NCBI GenBank assembly: GCA_020850535.1
Contig: JADZEM010000217.1
Span: 1-64,000, forward strand
Length of the DNA stretch: 64,000 nt
Source of the DNA: Chloroflexota bacterium
GTDB lineage: Bacteria > Chloroflexota > UBA6077 > JACCZL01
Direction: 5' to 3'
Shown in pieces: positions 24,556 to 33,097 of this stretch. Positions within the stretch are counted from its first letter, which is position 1. Every line of letters starts with the position of its first letter. The notes under the pieces were generated by a model that worked only from the letters and a program-made list of their open reading frames with translations, did not search any database and was not told the DNA's origin. A program made the position numbers and the translations under genes.

Positions 24556-26433
24556 TTACGCCATCCGAGGCCGCGATGCCTCCCGACCGCCGCGCAGCAG
24601 CTCGACGAGGATGCGACCGGACGCCGTGTGGAAACCGCCCACGAAGAACGCGATGACCACCGGCACGTAGAGCGCCGTGTTGTAGCCCAGGTGCAGGAAC
24701 ACCACCGGGATCCAGTAGCCGAAGATCCCGGGCGTCCCGTTCATCCCGGTCTGGATGAACTGCACCATCTTCACGACGTGCTCGACGGTGTGGAAGCCCT
24801 GGAAGAAGAACGACACCGTCAGCAGCGACATCACCGTGGCGGCATTGCGCGGGATCGCCGCCCGATTCTGACGGCAGCCCTGATAGACGGCGCCCAGCAG
24901 CGCCAGGAACCCGAGGTTGTAGATCAGGTGGACAGGCTCCACGTCGAAGACGGAGCCAAGCACGCCGGCCCCACTCCCGATCCCCAGCACAGTCCGCTGG
25001 AATACCTGCACGATGTGCTCGATCTCGTGGAAGCCCTGGAGCAGCAGCATCTCCAGGAAAAGCAGGGCCACCGTGTCGGGCCGCAGGCGCAGGGCGGCGG
25101 GCGACCACCACGCGCGCCGCCAACCGGCCGGCCGGCTGGGCCGTGCTGCGCCAGCAGCCACGACACCCTTTCGGGCCGCGCCCCTGCCGCGCTCGATCAG
25201 CACGCCGAACGCCCGCGCCGGCCGCGCCAGGGCGCTCGGCCGCCAGACGGCGAGCACCGTCAGCGCCAGGATGGTGAACATCGCCCAGCCCTTCGGCGCG
25301 CCGCCCTGGTTGAAGCGCTGGAGGTAGCGGCCACCGGCCATCATCCACGGCGGCGGCCCGGCGTCGGCCACCGGCTTGAACGTGAACGGATCGTCCGAAC
25401 AGCTCCAGGGGGCCGGCTTGCCAGACAGATCGTGGACGTTGGAGACGGTCGGCTGGCCCGGCGCAAGGTCAAAGACCGGGTCGATGGTCATCTCGTCGGG
25501 CGAGATGCGGGTGTACAGCCGCGTCAGATACGGGTGCTGTTGGAACAGTAGCTGCACGGCCGGATCGCTGGGCGGACGCACCTGGCCTGTCGGCTGGGCC
25601 AGCTCGGTGACGAACGCGCGCCCGCCGGCCTGATCGACGGCCCGTACGACGGTCTGTCGGTAGTCGTTGCCGCCGAACGGGCTGAACTTGACTTCCGAAT
25701 CGGCGATGGTGATCGGCGTGTAGTTGATCGACTGCACCTGATCCTTCGCGAACACCCAGACGATCACCGGCATGTCGGGTGTCGCGGCGACGGCGGTCAG
25801 GCGCAGCGGGATCATCGGCAGTGACGATTCATAGGTCAGCTTGACGGGGACGATGTCCGTCGCGTTCTGGCCCTGCTTCAGCTTCATGGCCAGGAACACC
25901 AGCCCCTCGTCGGTGTACGCCTTGACCAGCGGGACCATCTCGTCGGTGATGCGGTAGCCGTTCTCGCGCAGCCACTTGACAAGGTCGTCCGGGTCCGGCG
26001 AGGTGACGACGTGGTAGCCGAACGGTCCGACCTCACCACTCGCCAGCACCGTCGTGCCACCCTCGGCTGCGCGGCCGGCCGGCGCAGCCATCGACGGCAT
26101 CGGGCGCTGGAGGCAGGCTGGCGGCCGTGGCCCGATGTAGACCGGTTGGGTCAGGCGGTCCAGATCGCGGAACATCGCCATCTCCGCCGTGTCCACCTTC
26201 GGCACGGCTGGCACCGGCAGCACCCAGGCGAAATCCTCAGCCGCGCCGACGTAGTTGATCTGGACATAGGTCGAGATCGACCCTTCGTCCATCGTGAAGA
26301 TGATGCGCTCGGCTGCCTGATCGACGGGAACGGTGGTGCAGAAGAAGCCGCCGCACGCGGCTGTCGGTCCCGGGCTGACGGCGAACAGGACGATGAGGGC
26401 GGCGAGCGACGCGACAAACCATCGGACGTTCAC
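24556..26433 (-). CDS. DUF2330 membrane-anchored exported protein
   Basis: A 625-residue protein. An export signal (VRWFVASLAALIVLFAV) leads into ACGGFFC and PVDQAAERIIF, the signature start of DUF2330. The N-terminal ~400 residues are extracytoplasmic. The rest has several membrane segments, with a duplicated motif QGFHEIEH and QGFHTVEH placing His/Glu clusters at two membrane helices. GTG 26433 is the start, with GGAGG six bases before it. DUF2330 function is unknown. The duplicated His/Glu motif suggests metal or haem binding but is not part of a family I can name. Confidence 0.8.
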   Translation of the reverse strand: MNVRWFVASLAALIVLFAVSPGPTAACGGFFCTTVPVDQAAERIIFTMDEGSISTYVQINYVGAAEDFAWVLPVPAVPKVDTAEMAMFRDLDRLTQPVYIGPRPPACLQRPMPSMAAPAGRAAEGGTTVLASGEVGPFGYHVVTSPDPDDLVKWLRENGYRITDEMVPLVKAYTDEGLVFLAMKLKQGQNATDIVPVKLTYESSLPMIPLRLTAVAATPDMPVIVWVFAKDQVQSINYTPITIADSEVKFSPFGGNDYRQTVVRAVDQAGGRAFVTELAQPTGQVRPPSDPAVQLLFQQHPYLTRLYTRISPDEMTIDPVFDLAPGQPTVSNVHDLSGKPAPWSCSDDPFTFKPVADAGPPPWMMAGGRYLQRFNQGGAPKGWAMFTILALTVLAVWRPSALARPARAFGVLIERGRGAARKGVVAAGAARPSRPAGWRRAWWSPAALRLRPDTVALLFLEMLLLQGFHEIEHIVQVFQRTVLGIGSGAGVLGSVFDVEPVHLIYNLGFLALLGAVYQGCRQNRAAIPRNAATVMSLLTVSFFFQGFHTVEHVVKMVQFIQTGMNGTPGIFGYWIPVVFLHLGYNTALYVPVVIAFFVGGFHTASGRILVELLRGGREASRPRMA

Positions 26434-26602
26434 ATCGGACCTCCACGCGGGTGCTCGCGAACGAGCGGCCGTTCGAGATGCAGAGGGTGACGCCGGGAAC
26501 GGCAACTCGGTTCCAGGGGTCAGCCCGCATGGTACTCGGCGGCGGGCAGGGAGGCAGTGGGTCCGATGTAGGATCGACGAGGGCAGCGGAGATCGCTGAG
26601 GG

Positions 26603-26998
26603 CTAGCTGGCCCGCTGGCGCAGAAGCCACGTCGTCGCGCGCGCCCGCAGTTGCGAGATACTGAACGGCTTGGGCAGGTAGTCAGTCACGCCCGCCGCGA
26701 ACGCCTCGCGTACGAACTCGGGGCCGGTGCAGCCCGTCACCATGATGATCGGCAGGTCGGCGGTGCGCGGATCGCGGCGCAGGGCGCGGCAGGCGCGCAG
26801 TCCGTCCATCCGAGGCATCTGGGCATCGATGACCAGGACGTCAGGACGGTCCTGCTGAGCGCGCGCCAGCGCCTCGGAGCCATCCGACGTCACCTCGACG
26901 GCAAAATCCTCTTCCAGCACCTCGCGCATCGTCTCGGCAAGGGTGGGGTCGTCGTCAGCGATCAGTAGACGGGGCCGATGCTCGGTCTCGGGAAGCAT
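26603..26998 (-). CDS. Single-domain response regulator (CheY-like)
   Basis: A 131-residue receiver domain. LLIADDDPTLAETM carries the acidic metal pocket, VLVIDAQMPRMDG the phospho-accepting Asp, IIMVTGCTG the conserved Thr, and YLPKPF the Lys. There is no output domain, so it works by protein contact. No histidine kinase is adjacent, so its partner is elsewhere. It lies between the DUF2330 and MBL hydrolase genes, all on the minus strand. Confidence 0.93.
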   Translation of the reverse strand: MLPETEHRPRLLIADDDPTLAETMREVLEEDFAVEVTSDGSEALARAQQDRPDVLVIDAQMPRMDGLRACRALRRDPRTADLPIIMVTGCTGPEFVREAFAAGVTDYLPKPFSISQLRARATTWLLRQRAS

Positions 26999-27115
26999 AG
27001 TCGCGGAGCCTCCTCATAGGGCGGGGCGCGGTGCACCCCCAACGCGCACCTGCCAGTTGGCTCACCTAACGCACGGGCCGTGCCAGGAGCCAGCGGCCGC
27101 AGGCCGCCGGCACGA

Positions 27116-28009
27116 CTACAGGTGCAGCTCCTGGCCCTCGGCGGCCGCGAAGACTTCGAGTGCAGCCCCGGCCTCGGCCACTCGCGCACGACAGTAGTCC
27201 ACGATGCGGTCTACCGTGTCGTCGTCGTGCAGCGGGTCGTGGTGATAGAGCGCGAGCCGCTTCGCTCCCGCCATGATCGCCACGTCGGTGACGTAGTCAG
27301 CGCTGCCGTGCCCCCACCCGATCTTCCTCGGGTACTCGTCAGGCGTGTACTGGGTATCCTGAATGATGAGGTCCGCACCCTTGACCCACTCGATCAACCG
27401 GCGGTCTCCGACGTGCACGACGCCATCCCGCAGCCCGCGCCCGATCCTGTCGGCGGGCGGATCGGCCCCGAAGAGAGCCAGCCCGTACGGCTCGTGGTCG
27501 CTGACGTAGGCTACGCTCTTGCCGCCCTCCTCGATCCGGTAGCCCATGCAGATCGAGGTGTGATTCAGGTAGTGCGTGGCGATCGTCGCCGAGCCGACGG
27601 TGAACGTCTCTTCCAACAGCTCTCGATAGCTGATGACCGATGGCAGATCCGACAGCGTGACGGGGAAGTAGGTGTACTCCATCTGTCCGGCCATCACGTC
27701 TTCGAGCCGCTTATCGATGTTGCGGGCCGCGTAGATCGTCAGGGTATTGCCAGGGGCGAAGGCGGGCGGAAAGAACGGGAAGCCCGAGATGTGGTCCCAG
27801 TGGGTGTGGCTGAGCAAGATGTGGGCAGTGACCGGCTGCTCGGACATGAGCGCCAGCCCGAGCTCGCGGATACCGGTGCCTGCGTCCACGATGAACAGCT
27901 CGCCAGACGGCGTCCGAACCTCGACACAGGAGCAGTTCCCACCATACCGAATCGTGCGGGGACCGGGCGACGGAATGGACCCGCGCGTCCCCCAGAACCG
28001 GACCTTCAT
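27116..28009 (-). CDS. MBL-fold metallo-hydrolase
   Basis: A 297-residue metallo-beta-lactamase-fold protein. The opening MKVRFWGTRGSIPSPGP is typical of the subgroup related to cAMP phosphodiesterase/RNase Z-like hydrolases. HTHWDHISG supplies the HxHxDH zinc ligands, with later metal residues in SDHEP and YHHDP. ATG 28009 has GGAGGGG just upstream. Its neighbour is a single-domain response regulator; a signalling role is possible but not shown. Confidence 0.9.
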   Translation of the reverse strand: MKVRFWGTRGSIPSPGPRTIRYGGNCSCVEVRTPSGELFIVDAGTGIRELGLALMSEQPVTAHILLSHTHWDHISGFPFFPPAFAPGNTLTIYAARNIDKRLEDVMAGQMEYTYFPVTLSDLPSVISYRELLEETFTVGSATIATHYLNHTSICMGYRIEEGGKSVAYVSDHEPYGLALFGADPPADRIGRGLRDGVVHVGDRRLIEWVKGADLIIQDTQYTPDEYPRKIGWGHGSADYVTDVAIMAGAKRLALYHHDPLHDDDTVDRIVDYCRARVAEAGAALEVFAAAEGQELHL

Positions 28010-28126
28010 CAGCCCCTCCACAGGCACGCCCCCGGGCAGCCCGCGCATGATCCTGTATACGGCTTTAGGGCGGCGCTGTCAAAACCCAGGGCCGGCCCTG
28101 CAAGCCCGTCTCAGGTTCTCGGGTCT

Positions 28127-28191
28127 GGAGCGTGAGGGCCTGTCCCCGCCCGGGGCAATGGGGACCAGGCGGGCACAGGCCCTCGCGCTCC
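28127..28191 (-). terminator. Large inverted repeat after the NAD(P)HX repair gene
   Basis: GGAGCGTGAGGGCCTGT pairs with ACAGGCCCTCGCGCTCC (one mismatch) and an inner CCCGCC/GGCGGG stem extends it. The element sits 60 bases past the stop of the gene at 28251, on the minus strand. It lacks a T-run, so it may be a terminator or an RNA-stabilising hairpin. Confidence 0.5.
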
Positions 28192-28250
28192 AATGCTGCG
28201 CTTGTTGGGATAGCCCCCAACCCGTCTGCATGCCCCGCCGGTGCGTTGCC

Positions 28251-29858
28251 TCAGACGAATGGCCGAGGGCTTTCGAGGTCCGCCAGCACGGCCGGCAGCG
28301 CGGCTGGCAGGTCCGACGCCAGCAGGGTGCGCGTGCCCAGGCGGTCGGCGGCGCGGCGAGCGGCGAGCGCATGCACCACCACGCCCAGCCGCGCCGCCGC
28401 TGACGGCGTCAACCCCTGTGCGAGCAGACTCGCGGTGAGGCCGGCCAGCACATCGCCGGTGCCGGCCGTCGCCAGGGCAGCATTGGCGTGCGGCCAGACC
28501 CAGGCCGAGCCGTCTGGCAGGGCGACCGTCGTGAACGGCCCCTTGAGCACCACGATCTGGCCCCAATGCTGCGCCGCCCGACGAGCCGTCTCCCAGGTAG
28601 CCTCGCCATCCACCCGGTCGAGCTGCGGCGTGCCGTCGAGCAGCCGTGCCATCTCGCCGGCGTGCGGTGTCAGGACATGCTCGCGGCCGATCTGCTGCCA
28701 CCAGTCCGGCCACTGGGCCAGCAGCGAGAGCGCGTCCGCATCGATGACACAGGGCGTCGGCGCTGGCTGGGCCGCGTTCCCGGTCAACACGGCTCGGAGA
28801 AACGCTGCCGTGGCCGGCGCCCGCCCGATGCCTGGCCCGATCGCCAGCGCCTCCTGGTCCGCCAGCACCTCGACGACGGCCGCTGCCTCGGCATCCGTGC
28901 GGTGGGCAAGGTCCGCGAGCGTCAGCGGGTACGTCGCCTCGGGGAGCCGCGTGGCGAGCACCCGCTTGACGGCCTCGGTCGATGCCAGCCCGACGAGGCC
29001 CGCCCCGGCCCGCGCCGCCGCCTCCGACGCCAGACAGGCCGCCCCAACATACTGATCGGACCCCGCGATGACCAGGACGCGCCCCACCCGGTACTTGTGG
29101 GCGTCGGCCGCTCGGGCGGGCGCAAGGCCACGCACGCTCGGTACGTCGAGCGCCCGCAGGCTGTGGGCGCTCACGACCGTGGATGGCAGGCCGATTCGAG
29201 CAGGAATGATCCGTCCAGCGTGCCCGGCCGCCGGGAATCGCAGCAACCCCGTCTTGACGGCCCCGAACGTCACCGTGAGGTCGGCCCGGACCACGGTCCC
29301 GGGCGTCGAGCCGTCGTCGGCGTCGATGCCGCTCGGCACGTCGACGGCCACGGCCCGCCGCCCTTCGGTCCGACCGCGCGCCGCGTTGGCGACGCCAGCG
29401 ACCCGCGCCAGCTCCGGACGCATCGGGCCGCGACTGCCCACGCCGAGCAGACCGTCGATGACGACATCGCTCGCCTCGACCTCCGTCGCGAGGTGCGGTG
29501 CAAACCCCTCCTCGTCGAAGCGGGCGAAACGCAGCCCCTCAGCAGCGAGATCGATCCGCTCGGCCTGCGAGAGTGGGCAGCGCGAGCCCCACCAGAGCGA
29601 CACCCGGCCGCCGCGTGCTGCCAGCCGCCGGCCAGCCACGACGGCGTCGCGACCGTTGTTGCCGGCCCCGACCAGCACGACGATCCGTGGCCGGCGCGCG
29701 GCGTCTCGGCCTGCTGCCACAAGCTCGGCCTCGACGGCGTCGGCTACGGCGAGGCCCGCCCGCTCCTGGAGCACCCGCTCCGGCGTGCCGGCCTCGACAG
29801 CCGCCGCCTCGAGGGCGCGCATCTCAGCTACCGAGACGATCGGGAACGGCTCGGGCAC
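28251..29858 (-). CDS. nnr: Bifunctional NAD(P)H-hydrate epimerase / ADP-dependent dehydratase
   Basis: A 535-residue repair enzyme that returns damaged NADHX and NADPHX to usable cofactor. The N-terminal YjeF_N epimerase half shows VLVGAGNNGRDAVVAGRRLA. The ribokinase-like dehydratase half shows AIGPGIGR, VLTPHAGEMARL, VLKGPFTTVALPDG and GTGDVLAGLTASLLAQG. Length fits the fused bacterial form. GTG 29858 follows GAGGAGG by six bases; a start at 29879 would bypass this site. It closes a minus-strand run of five closely spaced genes. Confidence 0.94.
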   Translation of the reverse strand: MPEPFPIVSVAEMRALEAAAVEAGTPERVLQERAGLAVADAVEAELVAAGRDAARRPRIVVLVGAGNNGRDAVVAGRRLAARGGRVSLWWGSRCPLSQAERIDLAAEGLRFARFDEEGFAPHLATEVEASDVVIDGLLGVGSRGPMRPELARVAGVANAARGRTEGRRAVAVDVPSGIDADDGSTPGTVVRADLTVTFGAVKTGLLRFPAAGHAGRIIPARIGLPSTVVSAHSLRALDVPSVRGLAPARAADAHKYRVGRVLVIAGSDQYVGAACLASEAAARAGAGLVGLASTEAVKRVLATRLPEATYPLTLADLAHRTDAEAAAVVEVLADQEALAIGPGIGRAPATAAFLRAVLTGNAAQPAPTPCVIDADALSLLAQWPDWWQQIGREHVLTPHAGEMARLLDGTPQLDRVDGEATWETARRAAQHWGQIVVLKGPFTTVALPDGSAWVWPHANAALATAGTGDVLAGLTASLLAQGLTPSAAARLGVVVHALAARRAADRLGTRTLLASDLPAALPAVLADLESPRPFV

Positions 29859-29924
29859 GGAATCCTCCTCGAACAGCACGCCGCGAGGGCAGGGCGCTCT
29901 GGCATCTGCCAGAACGCCCGTCCG

Positions 29925-30218
29925 CTACGGTCGGCTGATCACCACGTCGTAGCTGCCAAGCTCCGACTTGACCGGACTGTTGGGGTTGACGTTGCTGTGC
30001 GCCTTGCTGAACGCGTCGCCATCGCGCCACGCCTCGAACGACGCCTTGTCCTGCCACTTGGTGACGACGAGGTACTCGCCACCACCCTCCACGCGCAGCA
30101 GGTCGAACGACACGAAGCCGGCCACGCCCGCCATGCCGCTGGCGTTGTGGGTGAACCCTTGCTCCAGCCGGCCGCCGTACTCGGCCGGCACGGTCAGCTT
30201 GTTGATCGCCACAAACAT
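29925..30218 (-). CDS. Antibiotic biosynthesis monooxygenase (ABM) domain protein
   Basis: A 97-residue single ABM domain (ferredoxin-like dimer). The core YLVVTKWQDKASFEAWRDGD and the short DVVISRP ending fit the HmoB/IsdG-like and quinol-monooxygenase groups, which degrade haem or oxidise small aromatics. The Asn-rich segment HSNVNPNSP is an insert-like loop. ATG 30218 has GGAGG six bases upstream. Actual substrate is not evident. Confidence 0.8.
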   Translation of the reverse strand: MFVAINKLTVPAEYGGRLEQGFTHNASGMAGVAGFVSFDLLRVEGGGEYLVVTKWQDKASFEAWRDGDAFSKAHSNVNPNSPVKSELGSYDVVISRP

Positions 30219-30314
30219 CGCTGTCCTCCATCTTGACGGTCCGTCACCAGACACGACCGCCGCTCACGTCTGTCAGGTTGTTTCGACCCCAGGGTCCATG
30301 CTTCGGGCCGCCGA

Positions 30315-30734
30315 TCAACGACCGTCCACCATCGGCAGCGGCACGGAGGCGTGTCCCCTACGCGCGTCTCCAGCCTTTTTCGCCGCCTGCGCGGCCTTCT
30401 TCAGCACACGCAGCCGTCCCTGCAAGCCTTCGACCACCGAGCGTCGGTCGGCCGCAGGACGGCGGCGGTCAGCCTTCGTCACGTCGATGGCTCGGCGTAG
30501 TACCCGCTCGGCCTCGGCGTAGTCGCCCTGGCGCTCGTAGACGGTCACCAGCCGGCTGTACGGCCAGTCGCCCGCGAAACCCTCCTCGACGTTCTGCTCG
30601 TACAGCTCGATGGCCAGATCCATCCGCCCGGCCGCCTCCAGCTCCATGCCGTCGAGGTTGCGCTGGGTCTGCTCTTCGAGGATCGCGCGCTCGTCGTCGG
30701 TGAGCGGCTCGGGCTGGGAACGTCGGGACGCCAT
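30315..30734 (-). CDS. Tetratricopeptide-repeat-like protein
   Basis: A 139-residue helical protein. The central part has at least one clear TPR-type pair: GRMDLAIELYEQNVEEGF, then PYSRLVTVYERQGDYAEAER. A basic C-terminal segment follows. It probably acts as a protein-binding adaptor. The start is set at ATG 30734, where the MASRRSQPEPLTDDERA sequence begins; the ribosome site is modest. It sits between the Memo-like and ABM genes with short gaps. Confidence 0.75.
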   Translation of the reverse strand: MASRRSQPEPLTDDERAILEEQTQRNLDGMELEAAGRMDLAIELYEQNVEEGFAGDWPYSRLVTVYERQGDYAEAERVLRRAIDVTKADRRRPAADRRSVVEGLQGRLRVLKKAAQAAKKAGDARRGHASVPLPMVDGR

Positions 30735-30771
30735 GCTGCTCTCTCGCGGCCGGACAGGCGCCCGGCCGACC

Positions 30772-32079
30772 TCAATCGAAGATGACGGATCCGAACGTGA
30801 CGGAGCCAGCCCCGCCCTCGTCGATCCACTGGTCATAGTGCAGGATCTGGCCGTTGTCGCGCTCGACAAGCCGCAGCATGGCGTAGGTTGGCGCGAGGCC
30901 GCAGATGCGGCGCGGCCCGCCCACGGCGGCGCTCTCGTTCGCCATGCCGGGGCCGGCCGGCTCCTGGACCACCTGGCGGTAGAAGCCGTCCGCGTCGCCG
31001 GCCGCGATCAGGTCGAGCATCGCCAGGTCGCCGGCGCGGACATGGTCGGCGAAGCGCGCGTCCACGGGCGACGGATCGCCGAACTGCGGCCCAACATGCG
31101 CGAAGTCGGCTCCGGCCACGAAGCAGACGCGCCGACCATCAACCTGCAACACGCCCTGGAGCGCCTGCAGGAACTCATCGGTAGCCGGGTCGTCACCTGG
31201 AACGCCGCCATCTGGCAGCTTGCTCGGCGGCACGCAGAGGATCGACACGACCTCGGCCGGCGCGCCCGCGCCGGTGTGCTCCAGGTACTTGAGGTAGACG
31301 GCCTGAAACTCCAGCGCGTGCTCGCGGCGGTGGGACAGCTCGTCCTCGTAGATGTCGAACGGCGCGATGGCCGCCAGCCGATCCAACGCGGCGCGGTCGG
31401 CCGTGACCGGCCCGAACGGCGTGTCGTAGGGCAGGCGTGTCGCCGCGAAGGGCCGCCGCATCGGCATGTGGCAGGTGCCCAGCAAGACGTACAAGTCGGC
31501 TGGCACGGACTCGGCAAGCTCGCGGTAGGCCCAGGCGTACGAGTGCCCCCCGCGATGCAGATCGATGTGCGGGACCAACAGTCCGCGTCTTGGCCCTTTC
31601 GTGACCGGGCCAGGATGGCCGCCCGGCCCGCCTTCCCGGACGTACTGTCGCCCGAGAAAGTCGCGGAGATCGTCGGGATGCCCGGGGTACGCGCCGCCAG
31701 CATGCACGGCCGGCCGGGTGGGGCCTCTTCGGAACGCTTCGGCGATGCGACGGTGGTGTAGCTGATAGCGGGTGCTTTCCAGCAAGAGGGCCTGATCCAA
31801 TCGGTCGACGAACGCGGTCAGATCCTCGGACGGGAGCGTCTGGCCGGTCCGCAACGCGAACACGGCCTGCACCGCCGACGCCGAGCGCCGTCCGTCCAGC
31901 AGGCTCGCCAGCAGCAGGCCGCCCTGCGACATGACCACCTGCGCGCCGGCCGGATCGTCGCGGTCGTAGAGGCAGACGAGGTCGTCGCCGTGCTGGGGCG
32001 GGACGCGCGCGGCGTCAACGGCCGCGCGCAGCCGTGGGAGCGGCGTGGTGTCGTCCGAGCCGCCGCTCCCCGACGTCAT
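30772..32079 (-). CDS. Memo-like (AmmeMemoRadiSam system B) protein with N-terminal extension
   Basis: A 435-residue protein. The C-terminal ~280 residues are a Memo domain: GLLVPHIDLHRGG, GTCHMPMRRPFAAT, and FVAGADFAHVGP hold the His/Cys/Asp residues expected at the metal site. Residues about 30-110 form an extension with DGRRSASAVQAVF and DRLDQALLLESTRY, resembling a PqqD-like peptide-binding domain. Memo proteins are non-haem iron relatives of dioxygenases and often neighbour AMMECR1 and radical SAM genes, but neither is here. The FAH hydrolase stop is eight bases upstream, so the two are one transcript. Confidence 0.82.
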   Translation of the reverse strand: MTSGSGGSDDTTPLPRLRAAVDAARVPPQHGDDLVCLYDRDDPAGAQVVMSQGGLLLASLLDGRRSASAVQAVFALRTGQTLPSEDLTAFVDRLDQALLLESTRYQLHHRRIAEAFRRGPTRPAVHAGGAYPGHPDDLRDFLGRQYVREGGPGGHPGPVTKGPRRGLLVPHIDLHRGGHSYAWAYRELAESVPADLYVLLGTCHMPMRRPFAATRLPYDTPFGPVTADRAALDRLAAIAPFDIYEDELSHRREHALEFQAVYLKYLEHTGAGAPAEVVSILCVPPSKLPDGGVPGDDPATDEFLQALQGVLQVDGRRVCFVAGADFAHVGPQFGDPSPVDARFADHVRAGDLAMLDLIAAGDADGFYRQVVQEPAGPGMANESAAVGGPRRICGLAPTYAMLRLVERDNGQILHYDQWIDEGGAGSVTFGSVIFD

Positions 32080-32087
32080 GCCCTGGC

Positions 32088-32981
32088 TCAGGCCCAGCGA
32101 TCCACGACCGCGTTCTTGAGGACGCCGACGCCCTCAACCTCGATCTCGACGACATCGCCAGGGGCCAGCCACTCGGGTGGCGTGCGGGCCATGCCGACGC
32201 CGTCCGGCGTGCCCGTGGCCACGATGTCGCCGGCTTCGAGCGTCAGCCCCGCCGACAGCGACTCGATGGTGGTCGGCACGTCGAAGATCATGTGCTTCGT
32301 GTTCGAGTCCTGCTTGACGACGCCGTTGACCCGCGACTGAATCTTCAGCACGCCGGGATTCGGGATCTCGTCGGCCGTCACGATCCACGGCCCGATGGGG
32401 CAGGTGCCGTCGGTGCTCTTGCCCTTGAAGAACTGGCCGCCGTGCCGCCGCTGAACGTCCCGCACGGACACGTCGTTCAGGCAGGTGTACCCGAAGACGT
32501 GGCTCAGCGCGTCGGCCTTGCTGATGTCGCGGCCGGTCTTGCCGATCACCAGGGCAAGCTCGGCCTCCCAGTCCCACTGCGGCGACAGCCGGCCGTCGAA
32601 CGGGATCGGGTCGGACGGCCCGATGACCGCCGTGACCGCCTTGGTGAAGTAGACGGGGAACTCCGGCAACTTGACGGCCTCGCCCCGTGTGCGAGCGCCC
32701 TCGGCCACGTGGTCGGCGTAGTTGAGGCCCAGCGCGAAGACGTTCTTTCGCGGGCGCGGGATCGGCGCGAGCAGCTTGACGCTGGAGAGCGCCAGCAGCT
32801 TGCCCTTGTCGGCCGCCGACACGGCCTTCTGGGCACGCTCCAGCGCGCTCGCGCCGGCGTCGATGAACGCGAGCATGTCGGACGGCACATCGGCGGCTGC
32901 CGCCAGATCGAGAACCTGATCGTCGCCGATGACCGCGCCAATGCGGACGCCGGCGGCATCCTGGAAGGTGACGAGTCGCAT
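32088..32981 (-). CDS. Fumarylacetoacetate hydrolase (FAH) family protein
   Basis: A 297-residue FAH-fold hydrolase/decarboxylase. WEAELALVIGKTGRDIS has the metal-binding acidic residue, YTCLNDVSVRDVQ and GKSTDGTCPIGPW follow, and the C-terminal DIVATGTPDGVG motif is characteristic. Members cleave C-C bonds in aromatic breakdown products or decarboxylate oxaloacetate. ATG 32981 is used, with GGAG about eight bases ahead, since the MRLVTFQD opening is the family norm. It is the first gene of the Memo-TPR-ABM-Nnr series. Confidence 0.92.
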   Translation of the reverse strand: MRLVTFQDAAGVRIGAVIGDDQVLDLAAAADVPSDMLAFIDAGASALERAQKAVSAADKGKLLALSSVKLLAPIPRPRKNVFALGLNYADHVAEGARTRGEAVKLPEFPVYFTKAVTAVIGPSDPIPFDGRLSPQWDWEAELALVIGKTGRDISKADALSHVFGYTCLNDVSVRDVQRRHGGQFFKGKSTDGTCPIGPWIVTADEIPNPGVLKIQSRVNGVVKQDSNTKHMIFDVPTTIESLSAGLTLEAGDIVATGTPDGVGMARTPPEWLAPGDVVEIEVEGVGVLKNAVVDRWA

Positions 32982-33097
32982 CGTTGAGGCTCCAGCCAGT
33001 TGGGAGCTGGCGCCCGCCCGGGAGCGAGCGCTCGTCTGATGGTGACCCCCGGCAGGCTCGCCTGTCAAACGGTGGCGCTGGGGGTCGGGGGGTGAGG

